Positions 42,656 through 52,006 of a stretch of 64,000 nt of DNA are shown in pieces. This stretch comes from Staphylococcus cornubiensis (lineage in GTDB: Bacteria > Bacillota > Bacilli > Staphylococcales > Staphylococcaceae). Where the stretch lies: positions 186,001 through 250,000 of the forward strand of contig NZ_FXUZ01000003.1 of assembly GCF_900183575.1 (NCBI RefSeq), written 5' to 3'. Below the pieces are notes generated by a model. It was not told the origin of the DNA and did not search any database. It saw only the letters and a list, made by a program, of their open reading frames with translations. The position numbers and the translations under genes are program-made. How positions within the stretch are numbered: the first letter of the stretch is position 1; every line of letters starts with the position of its first letter.

Positions 42656-43769
42656 TACCCATACCTCCTCCAATGCCCATTGTCGCAATCGTACTTTGTG
42701 CATCTTTCATATAAAACAGACGGGTGACTAAAATCGCACCACTCGCACTATAAGGATGACCGATTGCAATCGCACCACCATAACGATTCAGCTGCGTTTC
42801 CTGAATGTTTAAGGCACGTACAGACGCTAACACTTGCGCACTAAAAGCTTCATTCAATTCTACAGCATCAATTTGGTCTATCGTCTGTTGTTGGCGTTCT
42901 AAAATACGCTGCACTGCAGGTACAGGACCGATACCTAATACGTGCGGATCCACTCCTTCAATCGCATAATCCACAAACATCAGACCTTCTGACATACCAA
43001 GTTCGCGTGCTTTTTCTTCAGACATGACCGCAACTAGGCAGGCGCCGTCGTGTTTGAGACAACAATTACCGACCGTCACTGTCCCCCCTTCACGTAACGG
43101 CTTTAATCGTGCAATCCGTTCATACTGAAGATGTGGCTTAACGCTTTCATCTTGTGTCATCAGCTGACCTTTCACCATTAATGGCAATATTTCAGCTGAC
43201 ATCACCCCCGTCGCAATCGCTTCACTCGCACGGTGGTGACTGCGAACTGCGAAACGATCTTGATCTTCACGTGATACACGATACTGTTCTGCCACGTTGT
43301 CTGCCGCTTCAATCATACTCGGATCTTGACCCGCTGGCGCAAATGGGGCACGGTCATAAAATGTTGGTTGCGTTGTCGGATAAAGTGATGTCGGCTTTTC
43401 CATTTTCCAAGGTGCACGACTCGTACTTTCGACACCGCCTGCAATGTAAAAGTCTCCCGCACCACTTTCAATGAGTCGACTCGCCAAATGAATCGCTTCA
43501 AGGCCCGAACCACATTGACGATCAACCGTGAGACCTGGCACAGAAACATCTATCCCTGCCTCGAGCAAACTCTTTCGCGCAATATTGCCCCCTTTACCGA
43601 CAATATTACCGAGAATGACATCATCCAAATCATTGAGTGAACAAGGTAATGTCGCTTCAAAATGTTCGAATAACGGTTTGAGTAATTGTTCAGGCTCCCA
43701 TTTTTGAAGTTGGCCGCCATACACTCCAATTGGTGTTCGTTTTGCTGCAACGATGACTGCTTTCTTCAT
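42624..43769 (-). CDS. vraB: Acetyl-CoA C-acyltransferase (thiolase) VraB
   Basis: A 381-residue thiolase. The acylated cysteine is in VDRQCGSGLEAIHLA (about residue 84), NEAFSAQVLA supplies the first Asn/His loop and GGAIAIGHPYSASGA the catalytic His. The C-terminal block reads MGIGGGMGNAALF where typical thiolases have CxGGGxG, so the second catalytic cysteine is replaced by Gly. As far as I recall S. aureus VraB shows the same change, so this is a family trait and not a local error. It should act on acyl-CoA made by VraA; the direction of the reaction is uncertain. Confidence 0.88.
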   Translation of the reverse strand: MKKAVIVAAKRTPIGVYGGQLQKWEPEQLLKPLFEHFEATLPCSLNDLDDVILGNIVGKGGNIARKSLLEAGIDVSVPGLTVDRQCGSGLEAIHLASRLIESGAGDFYIAGGVESTSRAPWKMEKPTSLYPTTQPTFYDRAPFAPAGQDPSMIEAADNVAEQYRVSREDQDRFAVRSHHRASEAIATGVMSAEILPLMVKGQLMTQDESVKPHLQYERIARLKPLREGGTVTVGNCCLKHDGACLVAVMSEEKARELGMSEGLMFVDYAIEGVDPHVLGIGPVPAVQRILERQQQTIDQIDAVELNEAFSAQVLASVRALNIQETQLNRYGGAIAIGHPYSASGAILVTRLFYMKDAQSTIATMGIGGGMGNAALFERWRP

Positions 43770-45121
43770 TGAAAATCACCCCTTTCATAGCAAGTTTGTG
43801 CCATTTTTCGTGAAACTTTTCCACTCCCAGTATATGGCAGTGATGCGACGTGAATGAATTTTGAAGGTATTTCATATCTCGATACACGTGATGACAGCCA
43901 GTGTCGAATCATTTGAACGTCCAATTGCTTCGGACCAGTGTAAAGGGCAATCGCTAACTCACCTAGCTTGTCGTGTGGACGTCGTACGATGACCGTATCT
44001 ACAATTTCTGGCCATTGCTTGAGGTGTTGTTCAATCACAGCAGGATACACATTCTTCCCACCAATAATCAAACGATCTTTGACACGACCTTGTAAATACA
44101 GCACATCCCCTTCAATTCGAGCGTAATCGCCTGTCGCTATCCATTCTTCAACTGCGTCCTCACCGAGATAGCCTGAAAATATCATCGGGCTTTTCACAAA
44201 CAATTGTCCGATACCGGCATCGTCTCGCTCTCTCAAAGTCACCGTCACATTTGGAAACAAGCAGCCCACAGAATCGAGGGGCGCAGTTTGATGACGATTG
44301 ACACTAATAAAGCTTGCTTCCGAAGTGCCGAAAAACTCATCAATCGTACTTTCTGGAAACACTGCTTTAAGTTGTGTATGACGACTGGGTGGTAATTTGT
44401 CCCCAGAAATAAAAATGTGACGTACCCACTGTGACTGTTGTCCTAAATGGATGCCATCGTAGACCATTGTAGGCACGAGAAATAATGCGCACGTTTGTTG
44501 AAGTTCTGCAATATACGACAGACCTTTTGCCATATCATACCGATCTTGCCCCATAAACGTTTTGCCATTCCATAATGCATAAATCATGACGTATAACGTT
44601 AACGAATGGGCATACGGGCCGAGTGCCATATACGTCTGTGTCGAGGAATCTAACAATGTATCATTCATTTCAAAGGAAGCCATCCATGACGGTAAATCTC
44701 TCATAAAGCCTTTCGGTAACCCTGTCGTGCCTGACGTAAAACCAATATGTAACAATTGTGGAATCGTCGGCGCTTCATGTGAGGGTTCATATGAAGTAGA
44801 CGTCACCCCTTCATCTCCCCATATATAAGGCATGCGGTGTAATCGAATAAGCGCATCACGTTGTTCCGTTGACCACTGTGGCCCGAGCACACACGGCACA
44901 CCTTGGCGTACGAGCACTGCTAAATAAGCCACAATAAAGTCCGACGTTTGGGTATGCATTAACACGACATTTTGATACGCCATATTCGTGGGTAACGCTT
45001 CACTTTCCTTTTGGACATCTTGCCATAAGGTTTCATACGTGACCGTCACGTCGTCCATCCAAATCGCAATATGTTCCGGTCTTTCTACTGCATATGCTTC
45101 AAGTCGCTTTAACAATTCCAA
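43766..45121 (-). CDS. vraA: Acyl-CoA ligase VraA
   Basis: A 451-residue ANL-superfamily adenylating enzyme, related to long-chain fatty-acid CoA ligases. The AMP-binding P-loop is GFTSGTTGLPKGF (about residues 127-139); FFGTSEASF is the A5 motif, TGDYARIEGD the A7/A8 hinge and TGSGKVSRK the catalytic lysine A10 motif. The start is TTG with only a weak ribosome site (GTGTGATGAAG), so initiation may be inefficient. The stop overlaps the vraB start (ATGA). First gene of the vra operon. The enzyme is shorter than the 500-550 residues usual for ligases. Confidence 0.87.
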   Translation of the reverse strand: MELLKRLEAYAVERPEHIAIWMDDVTVTYETLWQDVQKESEALPTNMAYQNVVLMHTQTSDFIVAYLAVLVRQGVPCVLGPQWSTEQRDALIRLHRMPYIWGDEGVTSTSYEPSHEAPTIPQLLHIGFTSGTTGLPKGFMRDLPSWMASFEMNDTLLDSSTQTYMALGPYAHSLTLYVMIYALWNGKTFMGQDRYDMAKGLSYIAELQQTCALFLVPTMVYDGIHLGQQSQWVRHIFISGDKLPPSRHTQLKAVFPESTIDEFFGTSEASFISVNRHQTAPLDSVGCLFPNVTVTLRERDDAGIGQLFVKSPMIFSGYLGEDAVEEWIATGDYARIEGDVLYLQGRVKDRLIIGGKNVYPAVIEQHLKQWPEIVDTVIVRRPHDKLGELAIALYTGPKQLDVQMIRHWLSSRVSRYEIPSKFIHVASLPYTGSGKVSRKMAQTCYERGDFQ

Positions 45122-45298
45122 ACTTCATCACACTACTTTTACAGTTTTGCTTTATTTTAACATAGCACTCGCTTTCCACATATGTGAACTTCATTTTTAT
45201 ACTTCCTTAGTTCATATGATTATATTTTGTATGATGTCATCACGCATCATGCAAAATTTAACGCAATGATAACTGAAAAATATTCGTGTATTTCCATA

Positions 45299-45338
45299 TG
45301 AAAAGGCCGGGTCATCGTGAAATGCCCAGCCTTTCCCT
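45299..45338. terminator. Hairpin between gpmA and vraA
   Basis: AAAGGC...GGG pairs with CCC...GCCTTT. It is followed by CCC on the plus strand and TTTTC on the minus strand. It lies upstream of vraA, so it may end transcription coming from the left or act as a leader structure. Confidence 0.4.
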
Positions 45339-45474
45339 AACTATATTTAAAGTGCTAACTTGGACGAATCAGGTCAAAGGTTTTGAAGTGATTGATTTTA
45401 TTGCTTTCAAACCTCGTCCATGATGGCAAATAACATAGTAAATTTATCTCTCATTCTTTTCAGCAATAAGATGT

Positions 45475-46161
45475 TTATAAATAATATTTATCAATGACTT
45501 TTAAACCATCTGTCAATTCGTAAATCAGTGGTGCACCTGTTTTAATTTCATAGCCGACGATATCTTCATCTGAGACGCCTTCTAAATATTTAATCAAAGC
45601 ACGTAATGAGTTCCCGTGTGCAGCGACTAATACTGTTTTACCGGCGAGGAGTTCTTGAGAAATTTGGTCGTTCCAATATGGGATCACACGCACCAAAGTA
45701 TCTTTCAAACTTTCAGATTCAGGCATCACGCGTCTATCTAATAATTCGTATTTGCGATCTTTTAAATAGCGCTCGCGTTGTGCTTCATCTTGTGCTGGCG
45801 GCGGTGTATCGTAGGATCGTCTCCAAATATGTACTTGTTCTTCACCAAATTGCTGACGTGCTTCATCTTTATTTAATCCTTGTAAACCGCCATAATGACG
45901 TTCATTCAAACGCCATGATTTAACAACGGGTACAAAGAGTTGATCAGACTCATTTAATAAATGAAACGTTGTCTTAATCGCACGCTTCAATAATGAGGTA
46001 AATGCAATATCAATCTGAATTTCTTGTTCTTTCAATTTTTTTCCTGATGTGATTGCTTCGTTGTGACCTTGTTCGGATAAATCGACGTCTGCCCATCCTG
46101 TAAATAAGTTTTCAGCATTCCAGACGCTTTGTCCGTGTCTACATAAAATAAGTTTTGGCAT
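45475..46161 (-). CDS. gpmA: 2,3-bisphosphoglycerate-dependent phosphoglycerate mutase
   Basis: A 228-residue mutase interconverting 3- and 2-phosphoglycerate. The phosphohistidine motif LCRHGQSVWNAENLFTGW holds catalytic His9; WRLNERHYGGLQGLNK supplies the Glu and Arg of the site and VLVAAHGNSLRAL the second His. The length is normal for the cofactor-dependent type. A single gene. In staphylococci the cofactor-independent enzyme (gpmI) is the main glycolytic form, so this is probably an accessory enzyme. Confidence 0.93.
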   Translation of the reverse strand: MPKLILCRHGQSVWNAENLFTGWADVDLSEQGHNEAITSGKKLKEQEIQIDIAFTSLLKRAIKTTFHLLNESDQLFVPVVKSWRLNERHYGGLQGLNKDEARQQFGEEQVHIWRRSYDTPPPAQDEAQRERYLKDRKYELLDRRVMPESESLKDTLVRVIPYWNDQISQELLAGKTVLVAAHGNSLRALIKYLEGVSDEDIVGYEIKTGAPLIYELTDGLKVIDKYYL

Positions 46162-46363
46162 GTTTTACCTTCTTTCTATGTCGTGAACGCCAGTGCCGCA
46201 ACATTTGTTGATCAAAAATAGACGTTCACGTACTGATTATTGTACCAACAAATGCGCTTACTTTATTTTATAAATTGATTATAACAAGTTTTTTATGCTT
46301 TTTCATGATTCCAACATGATAAAATTTGAATATATTGAGTCATTTGCTCCCCCCTAATTCCAA

Positions 46364-46876
46364 AGAAGGGATGAAAATTTTTGATGCTATTGATGCAGTA
46401 CTTTGTTTACTTGCCCTCTCACTATGAATAATGTTTTTGATTGCCCTCATGGCTTCGCTTTCCGAGAGGCTAGCCCTTCGACTAACTAACGCTTGATTAA
46501 ACTGTTACACTTGTTGAGGCGTTAGTGGATTCTGGGAGCAGTACAGAAATCTCATGTGCAACAAAGATTTCGTAGTACTGCCCCCGCAAGGCTGACTAGA
46601 CTTCTCAAAAGTGATCGCATTGAGAAGTCAGACAGCTACTGCGATAAACAGCAACCATGATTAAACATTAGAACTCGCATTAAGCCCTTGTATTATCCCT
46701 CAGGAGTCTCAGCCTTCTGGCAATCTTAGACCCAATACAGAGAAACTGAGGTCAAGTTTATGAAATCAAGAAAACAATAGCATCAATTTTTTATACGCCA
46801 ATCCCCCTCATTTTCCGATTGCTTTAAAGTCATTAATGAATCATAAATTTTGGGATGGATTAAGACTTGAAATTTT
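46364..46876 (+). repeat. Palindromic intergenic element B (long form)
   Basis: About 513 bases, similar to element A over both flanks, with the ACTAACGC/GCGTTAGT hairpin, and carrying the 123-base module at 46534-46656. The ends are AAGGGATGAAAATTT and, opposite, AAGGGATTGAAATATAG, the last overlapping the end of the ABC-F gene. Confidence 0.8.
46534..46656 (+). repeat. 123-base two-hairpin module in element B
   Basis: Hairpin 1: GCAGTACAGAAATCT pairs with AGATTTCGTAGTACTGC. Hairpin 2: GACTTCTCAA pairs with TTGAGAAGTC. The same module of the same length is in C (50011-50133) and D (57382-57504) and absent from A and E. Confidence 0.8.
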
Positions 46877-48346
46877 CTATATTTCAATCCCTTCATCACG
46901 TACCAATTGAATGGTTTTAGAAGCGAGTGTTTCTACAAAATGTGCATTATGATCAATCGCAATCATGGTCGGTTGTGCGTTTGCCAACATGTCAATCAGT
47001 TGGTCCACAACATAAAAGTCCAGATAGTTGGTCACTTCATCCCACATCAACAAACTGTTTTGCTGAATGAGTGAATGCGCAATCAACACTTTTTTCTTTT
47101 CGCCATCACTCCAGCCTTCCGTTTGTCGCGTCGCAAACTTTCTCTTATCGACTCCTAATTGATAAAGTAAATGTAGAAATTTCTCCTTTTGAGGTTGTGG
47201 CAAAGATTGAAACCATTGATTGTAACCATCTTGATACACATATTTTTGATCGACCACCGACGTCTTTTCAGGTAAATGAATGTCATACTCTCCTACAGTA
47301 TCATACTGTTCTGGATGTTGTATAAAGTTGAATAATGTTGATTTCCCCACACCATTTTCACCTACAATAAATAATATCTCTGACGGCAACAACGTCACAT
47401 TAATCGGCTTAAACAATGGTTTTCCATCCATTAATATTGAAAAATTTCTGAGTGATAACACCTGTTTTTTAACGACATCGACGTCCAATTGAATCGTTTC
47501 GACTTTTTCAACATTATCAATTAAGGCTTGCTTTTCCTCAATCTTCTTTTCATTTCGTTTCACTACAGCTTTTGACCGTTTCATCAGTTTCGCTGCACGT
47601 GCCTTATCAAATGAATCTTTGGAACTCTTTTCCCTCGACGCGCCCCACGATTTCAAACTTTTCGACACTTGATCTAATCTTTTAATTTCCTTCTTCAAAG
47701 CCGCATTTTTCTCTTGTGCCAGTTGATCTGCATGTGCTTTTTCGGTCTCCCAAGTTTTAAGATTGCCTTTAATCAACTCAATATTATTTTTATTAATCGA
47801 TAAAATATATTCTACGGTGTGATCTAAAAATTGACGATCGTGACTAACGAGAATGTAACCTTTCTTTTTATCCAAATAGCGTTGCACCACTTTTCGACCT
47901 TCAATATCTAAATTATTCGTAGGCTCATCAATCAACGCAAAGTTATGTTCTTCTAAAAACAACTCTACAAGCAGCACACGCACTTGCTCACCACCGCTTA
48001 ACGTATCAAAATCACGATACAACAATGCCGTATCCAAGCCGATTAACGAAAACTCTTTATAAATACGCCAAGGTTCTAAAGTTGGATTCCGTTCAAGCAA
48101 CATCTCCTCCACAGTCACATATTGTTGAGGCTCTGGGTAAGCTGGAAAATATTTAAAAGTCACTGATGCCTCAATCTGTCCTTCATATTCAAGTTGGTTT
48201 AATAGCAATTTTAAAAATGTCGTCTTCCCTCGACCATTGCGTCCAATGAGTCCTAATTTCCAACTGTCATCGATGTTTAAATTGAGGTCTGTGAAAATAG
48301 CATCTGTATACTTAAAAGATAAATTTTTAATACGAATATGTCCCAT
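46877..48346 (-). CDS. ABC-F ATPase, Lsa/Vga-like ribosome-protection protein
   Basis: A 489-residue soluble protein with two ABC ATPase domains and no membrane helix, of the antibiotic-resistance (ARE) ABC-F type. Domain 1: Walker A GRNGRGKTT (residues 35-43), signature LSGGEQ, Walker B FALIDEPT. The inter-domain arm is rich in Lys/Arg with KLMKRSKAVVKRNEKK, as in Lsa and Vga proteins. Domain 2: GENGVGKST, a degenerate signature WSDGEKKK and Walker B LLMWDEVT. Such proteins displace lincosamide, streptogramin A or pleuromutilin drugs from ribosomes. The gene is coupled to an MFS pump (5-base gap). Resistance is inferred, not shown. Confidence 0.85.
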   Translation of the reverse strand: MGHIRIKNLSFKYTDAIFTDLNLNIDDSWKLGLIGRNGRGKTTFLKLLLNQLEYEGQIEASVTFKYFPAYPEPQQYVTVEEMLLERNPTLEPWRIYKEFSLIGLDTALLYRDFDTLSGGEQVRVLLVELFLEEHNFALIDEPTNNLDIEGRKVVQRYLDKKKGYILVSHDRQFLDHTVEYILSINKNNIELIKGNLKTWETEKAHADQLAQEKNAALKKEIKRLDQVSKSLKSWGASREKSSKDSFDKARAAKLMKRSKAVVKRNEKKIEEKQALIDNVEKVETIQLDVDVVKKQVLSLRNFSILMDGKPLFKPINVTLLPSEILFIVGENGVGKSTLFNFIQHPEQYDTVGEYDIHLPEKTSVVDQKYVYQDGYNQWFQSLPQPQKEKFLHLLYQLGVDKRKFATRQTEGWSDGEKKKVLIAHSLIQQNSLLMWDEVTNYLDFYVVDQLIDMLANAQPTMIAIDHNAHFVETLASKTIQLVRDEGIEI

Positions 48347-48351
48347 CACTC

Positions 48352-49623
48352 TCACCCCTCACTATGCTTTTCTGGTTGTGTATGATATTGACGTGCAAAC
48401 ATAAAGGCATAAATAAGTAGTCCCACACCAACTACAGACAACATCAACCATGCAAGCTTGATTGAAAAAACATTGGACAGCGTGAGAAAAACAAAAGTGC
48501 CTATCGGGATTGTGAGCTGTACTAATGTATAAAAAATGCTTGTTACTGACGAGAGTACTTTGTCAGGTAACGTTTGCATAATAAAAGCATCAATTCTAGG
48601 GTTAGAAATCCCCATAAAGTAACCGGATAAAAACAGTAAAATGAGTAATGAATAGCGTTCTTCAATCAACAGTAAATTGAAAATAATCAACACAGTCAAC
48701 ATCATTTCAAAAATTAGATTCGCTTCAATCGATGTCTTCCTTAACGCCTTAAAAGGAAACATTGAACCAGTAATCATGCCTAACGCTTCAGCAGTCGTAT
48801 AAAGTGTTAATGTAAAAGTGAAATTGAAAAATAACAACGCTTCATTTTCCGAATATGACAGGAGTAACAAACCTTCTTGCGCAAAACTGATTAGATTCAT
48901 CAATGCAAAAATCATCGCAAAATGAAAGATTTGTTTGTATTTAAAGAGCGTTTTTAAATTTTTATAGCTATCTTGTACAACCGTTTTAACATTCAAACGC
49001 TCTCCCTCATAATAATTTTTTGAAGGTATCGCGATTTTGAATTGTTGGCGGTTACACCATAAAATATAAAACGACAATAAAAACAACAGTGCATTCAATA
49101 AACTGAGCAACGAAAAATTGTAATTTAACAGGACAATCAGACTCGCTCCACATAGCTTCCCTAGCAACCCTACTGTATGATGCAACCCATTATCAAGCGC
49201 CCGTGCATCCGTTAAACTTTCTGCCATTACAAGATGTTTCACAATAGGGATTTCCAAATAAACATTGTATAAAGAAATCAAATCCGAGACAAAGTTTAAC
49301 AGGAGTAAACAGCCAAAAATGATCCAATTCGCTTCAAAAGACATCAAAAATGCAAACACCAAGTAGATAGTCATTTGCACTAATTTATTCATCAGAAACA
49401 TACGATATTTATGTACTGTTCTATCTGAAAAATAGCCTAATAAAAAATCACCTATCATAGGAATCGTTGACACAATGACAATCGCACTGATCGCAAGTTT
49501 GGCATTTTCCATATTTTGCGCATAAACAATAAACACTAAATTAAACAACACCCCACCGATTGCACTTAACGCATTCGATGACATAAAAAACCTAAAATTT
49601 CTATTACTTCTCAAAATATTCAT
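48352..49623 (-). CDS. MFS efflux transporter (Mef-like)
   Basis: A 423-residue major facilitator with about twelve hydrophobic segments, of the MFS_3/macrolide-efflux type. The start RSNRNFRFFMSSNALSAIGG is the usual amphipathic lead-in, and GDFLLGYFSDRTVHKYRM corresponds to motif A (G-x-L-x-D-R). The ATG at 49623, eight bases after GAGGT, is preferred to one five codons upstream. The last codons contain the ribosome site of the ABC-F gene, so the two form an operon reminiscent of mef-msr(D) pairs. A 26-codon frame precedes and overlaps the start. Confidence 0.82.
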   Translation of the reverse strand: MNILRSNRNFRFFMSSNALSAIGGVLFNLVFIVYAQNMENAKLAISAIVIVSTIPMIGDFLLGYFSDRTVHKYRMFLMNKLVQMTIYLVFAFLMSFEANWIIFGCLLLLNFVSDLISLYNVYLEIPIVKHLVMAESLTDARALDNGLHHTVGLLGKLCGASLIVLLNYNFSLLSLLNALLFLLSFYILWCNRQQFKIAIPSKNYYEGERLNVKTVVQDSYKNLKTLFKYKQIFHFAMIFALMNLISFAQEGLLLLSYSENEALLFFNFTFTLTLYTTAEALGMITGSMFPFKALRKTSIEANLIFEMMLTVLIIFNLLLIEERYSLLILLFLSGYFMGISNPRIDAFIMQTLPDKVLSSVTSIFYTLVQLTIPIGTFVFLTLSNVFSIKLAWLMLSVVGVGLLIYAFMFARQYHTQPEKHSEG

Positions 49624-49684
49624 GGGACTGTACCTCATAAGATGAATCTATTTCATGAATCATTGAGATTGCTAGCACATCCAT
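49604..49684 (-). CDS. Possible 26-residue leader peptide before the MFS/ABC-F operon
   Basis: The frame begins MDVLAISMIHEIDSSYEVQS, ends 20 bases inside the MFS gene in another frame, and lies in the predicted leader. ATTGAGA and TCTCAAT within the leader can form a 7-bp stem around its start. Leaders of this kind control ribosome-protection genes by drug-induced stalling. There is no homology evidence, so this is a candidate only. Confidence 0.35.
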   Translation of the reverse strand: MDVLAISMIHEIDSSYEVQSHEYFEK

Positions 49685-49715
49685 TTTGACTCTCAATCCC
49701 GACCGTCTTGGTTCA

Positions 49716-49744
49716 ATCTTACACAAATATAGGCACATATACAA
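49716..49744 (-). promoter_or_regulatory. Promoter of the MFS/ABC-F operon
   Basis: On the minus strand TTGTAT (49739-49744), 17 bases, TAAGAT (49716-49721). It predicts a leader of about 85 bases. Confidence 0.6.
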
Positions 49745-49780
49745 TATAGAAGACGGAATTTTCTGTAATTTGAATGTAAA

Positions 49781-49828
49781 AAAGAGAGATGGGACATCAT
49801 TGAGTTTCCCAGACCCTCTCCTACGATG
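49781..49828 (-). terminator. Terminator at the edge of element C
   Basis: On the minus strand GAGAGGGTCTGGGA pairs with TCCCATCTCTC and is followed by TTTTTT. It would stop transcripts coming from panE through element C. Confidence 0.7.
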
Positions 49829-50325
49829 AACGGAAATCAAAATATAGAAATGTACAATCAATTAAGGTTAATGGGAATAAAAATTTTTGATTTTGTCACC
49901 TTATAAGCTATCTTCATTGATTCGCAGCATTTCATTTCAAATTGCTAAAATGGCTGAGACTCCTGAGGGATAAAGTCGAAAACAAAATACCGTCATTTGA
50001 ATTTGATAGTGGCTACTGTTTATCGCAGCAGCTGTCTGACTTCTCAATGCGCATGCTTTTGAGAAGTCTAGTCAGTCTTGCGGGGGCAGTACGACGAAAT
50101 CTTTGTTACACATGAGATTTCTGTACTGCTCCCGAAAATCCAATTCGGCTTCATACCAGTGTACACTTTAATCAAGCCGAATTGAGTTGAGGCAAGTCCC
50201 CTAGGAACGCAAGTCCATGGCAACAATTGTGAAAATTTAAAAAAGTTATCAATGAAAGGGATTTGATAAAATGTATCAAAGAAAGACAATTTAAAAATTT
50301 TTATGTCCCCTCCCCCATACCACAT
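49784..50325 (-). repeat. Palindromic intergenic element C (long form, inverted)
   Basis: About 540 bases in the opposite orientation to A, B and D. Ends are GATGGGACAT and, opposite, GAGGGGACATAAAAATTT. Its variable stem is AATTCGGCTT/AAGCCGAATT, where A and B have ACTAACGC/GCGTTAGT. It holds the 123-base module. Its left 100 bases match the left part of element E. Confidence 0.8.
50011..50133 (-). repeat. 123-base two-hairpin module in element C
   Basis: Same length and both stems as in element B. The second hairpin loop differs (AAGCATGCGCA) while its 10-bp stem is unchanged. Confidence 0.8.
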
Positions 50326-50334
50326 TTTCTTTTT

Positions 50335-51192
50335 CTATCGCTGTCTGACCTCATTTTGATGTGCTAACAACGTATATGTCGTTTCAATATAAGGAATGTG
50401 GAGTTGATGTTTTTGACCTTGTCTGTAAATATAACCTTGAATCGCTTCAACTTCTGTCACGCGTTCGTTCATCGTATCATAATACATGCTCGTCGCACTT
50501 TCATCAGAAAAGATGCGATACGCCGCAATGACATCTTCTACAAATGAATCTTCGTACGTAATCCCTTCCGCATTAGCGACTTGCAAACCTTCTTTAAGCA
50601 AGTTTTTACATAATTCCAGCATACGTTCGTCTTTCAACAAGCGTGCGGTGTCTCGACTTAATGCAGTCAATGTGTTCATACCGAGGTTGAAAATCAATTT
50701 AAACCAAATCGCCTTCTCAATATTTTCTTCAAGTTCTAACGTGAGCTCAGTCGTTGAAATGGCCGCTTTCAATTGTTCAGTAAACGTATCTTTCTTCAAC
50801 TGAATGCGGTAATCCTTGTCATGTCTCACTTTATCCTCTTGTTTTTCACCACTAATGTAAACGACAGCTTGGTACGCATCGTAGCCCTCTAATTTTGGAA
50901 GTAAGCCACTACCATTTTGTGCTAAAATCACTTTCGATTGCGCGTGTGTGATGGTTTTCAGTTGTGGTAAAATCGTATCAATTTGATGGGTCTTCACCGC
51001 AATAAATACCACATCGAACGTCGTCGTTACAGATGACAACGCTTTGACAGGGATACTTTTACGTTCTCCTGTGTCGCGCTCTTCAAATGTCATGACTTTA
51101 TCTTGTCTCCCTAACAATGTTACATCTAGCGTATCCAATGCTGAAGCAATCGCTGTTCCTACCGCACCGGGCCCAATGATGGCTATTTTCAT
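50335..51192 (-). CDS. panE: 2-dehydropantoate 2-reductase (ketopantoate reductase)
   Basis: A 285-residue NADPH-dependent reductase giving pantoate for coenzyme A synthesis. The Rossmann motif is IAIIGPGAVGTAIASAL; VKTHQIDTILPQL includes the conserved catalytic-region Lys, and FKLIFNLGMNTLTALSRDT is the typical C-terminal helix with the active-site Lys/Asn pattern. The ATG at 51192 is chosen because AAAGGA lies eight bases upstream; the ATG three codons earlier overlaps the ribosome site. Some members of the family use other 2-oxo acids, so the substrate is likely but not certain. Confidence 0.87.
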   Translation of the reverse strand: MKIAIIGPGAVGTAIASALDTLDVTLLGRQDKVMTFEERDTGERKSIPVKALSSVTTTFDVVFIAVKTHQIDTILPQLKTITHAQSKVILAQNGSGLLPKLEGYDAYQAVVYISGEKQEDKVRHDKDYRIQLKKDTFTEQLKAAISTTELTLELEENIEKAIWFKLIFNLGMNTLTALSRDTARLLKDERMLELCKNLLKEGLQVANAEGITYEDSFVEDVIAAYRIFSDESATSMYYDTMNERVTEVEAIQGYIYRQGQKHQLHIPYIETTYTLLAHQNEVRQR

Positions 51193-51383
51193 CTCGTTCA
51201 TCCTTTCAATCGCAAAGTTTTAATGCCATTTCTCGTCCTTTTATAGTTATATCTCAATATATTCTTTTTTTATTTATAAGTAAAGCGAGTTGATTGTGTG
51301 TTGCCAACGCCGTGTCGCGCACATTTCTTCTTTATCTCTTAAATCGACATCATCCCCACTGTTTCAACCCTTCCATCTATTCA

Positions 51384-51427
51384 AAAAAGCTAGTCCCTAC
51401 ATCCTTATTGTAGAAACTAGCTCTTTC
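51384..51427 (-). terminator. Terminator of hxlAB
   Basis: On the minus strand AGCTAGT..CTACA pairs with TGTAG..ACTAGCT and is followed by TTTTTTG. Confidence 0.85.
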
Positions 51428-51456
51428 ATCGACTTAAATATGTCATTCTATTCACT

Positions 51457-52005
51457 TTACTCTAAATTCGCATGATTGTTTTGCATCGTCGTTTCATCAA
51501 CGTCCCATGCGGTCATGAAGTCTAATACAACACCATCTAACATCAACTGTGCACTTTGTTCAAACAAGCTGCCGAGCGGTTGTTCTGAACCTTCAGCCTG
51601 ATGTTTCGTACCAGCTGGAAGGACGAGCGTCACTGCTGCCAATTCCCCTATCTTAGAATCTGCTGCTGTCGTGACTAATACAATCGTAGCACCGACTTCA
51701 TGGGCTTTATCGGCTAACAATTTTAAATGCGTTGTCGAACCTGAACCGGAAATAACAACGAGTACATCATCTTTTTGAATGGACGGTGTCGTTGTTTCGC
51801 CGACGACATGTGCTTTTTTGCCAAGTTGATTCAAACGCATCGCAAAACCGTTCGCGACGAATCCTGAACGGCCTTTACCTGTCACAAACACCGCTTCTGC
51901 ATCAGATACAGCTTGTTCAAATTGCGCTATCGCTGGGTCATCCACTTGTGATAACGTTTGTTCGATCTCACGGCAAATCAGTTCAAACTGCTGTTGAATG
52001 GCCAT
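51457..52005 (-). CDS. hxlB: 6-phospho-3-hexuloisomerase
   Basis: A 182-residue SIS-domain isomerase converting 3-hexulose 6-phosphate to fructose 6-phosphate, the second step of the ribulose monophosphate route for formaldehyde fixation. VFVTGKGRSGFVANGFAMRL and LVVISGSGSTTHLKLLADKA are the two sugar-phosphate loops of the SIS fold, and AEGSEQPLGSLFEQSAQLML is characteristic near the end. The longer frame overlaps hxlA; the ATG at 52005, one base after the hxlA stop, is preferred. Confidence 0.93.
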   Translation of the reverse strand: MAIQQQFELICREIEQTLSQVDDPAIAQFEQAVSDAEAVFVTGKGRSGFVANGFAMRLNQLGKKAHVVGETTTPSIQKDDVLVVISGSGSTTHLKLLADKAHEVGATIVLVTTAADSKIGELAAVTLVLPAGTKHQAEGSEQPLGSLFEQSAQLMLDGVVLDFMTAWDVDETTMQNNHANLE

Positions 52006-52006
52006 C

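Noticed and set aside
42624..42670. Sequencing error removing the second thiolase cysteine in VraB
   Set aside because: The frame is intact, the surrounding GIGGGMGNAALF block is well formed, and the same Gly is, as I recall, present in S. aureus VraB.
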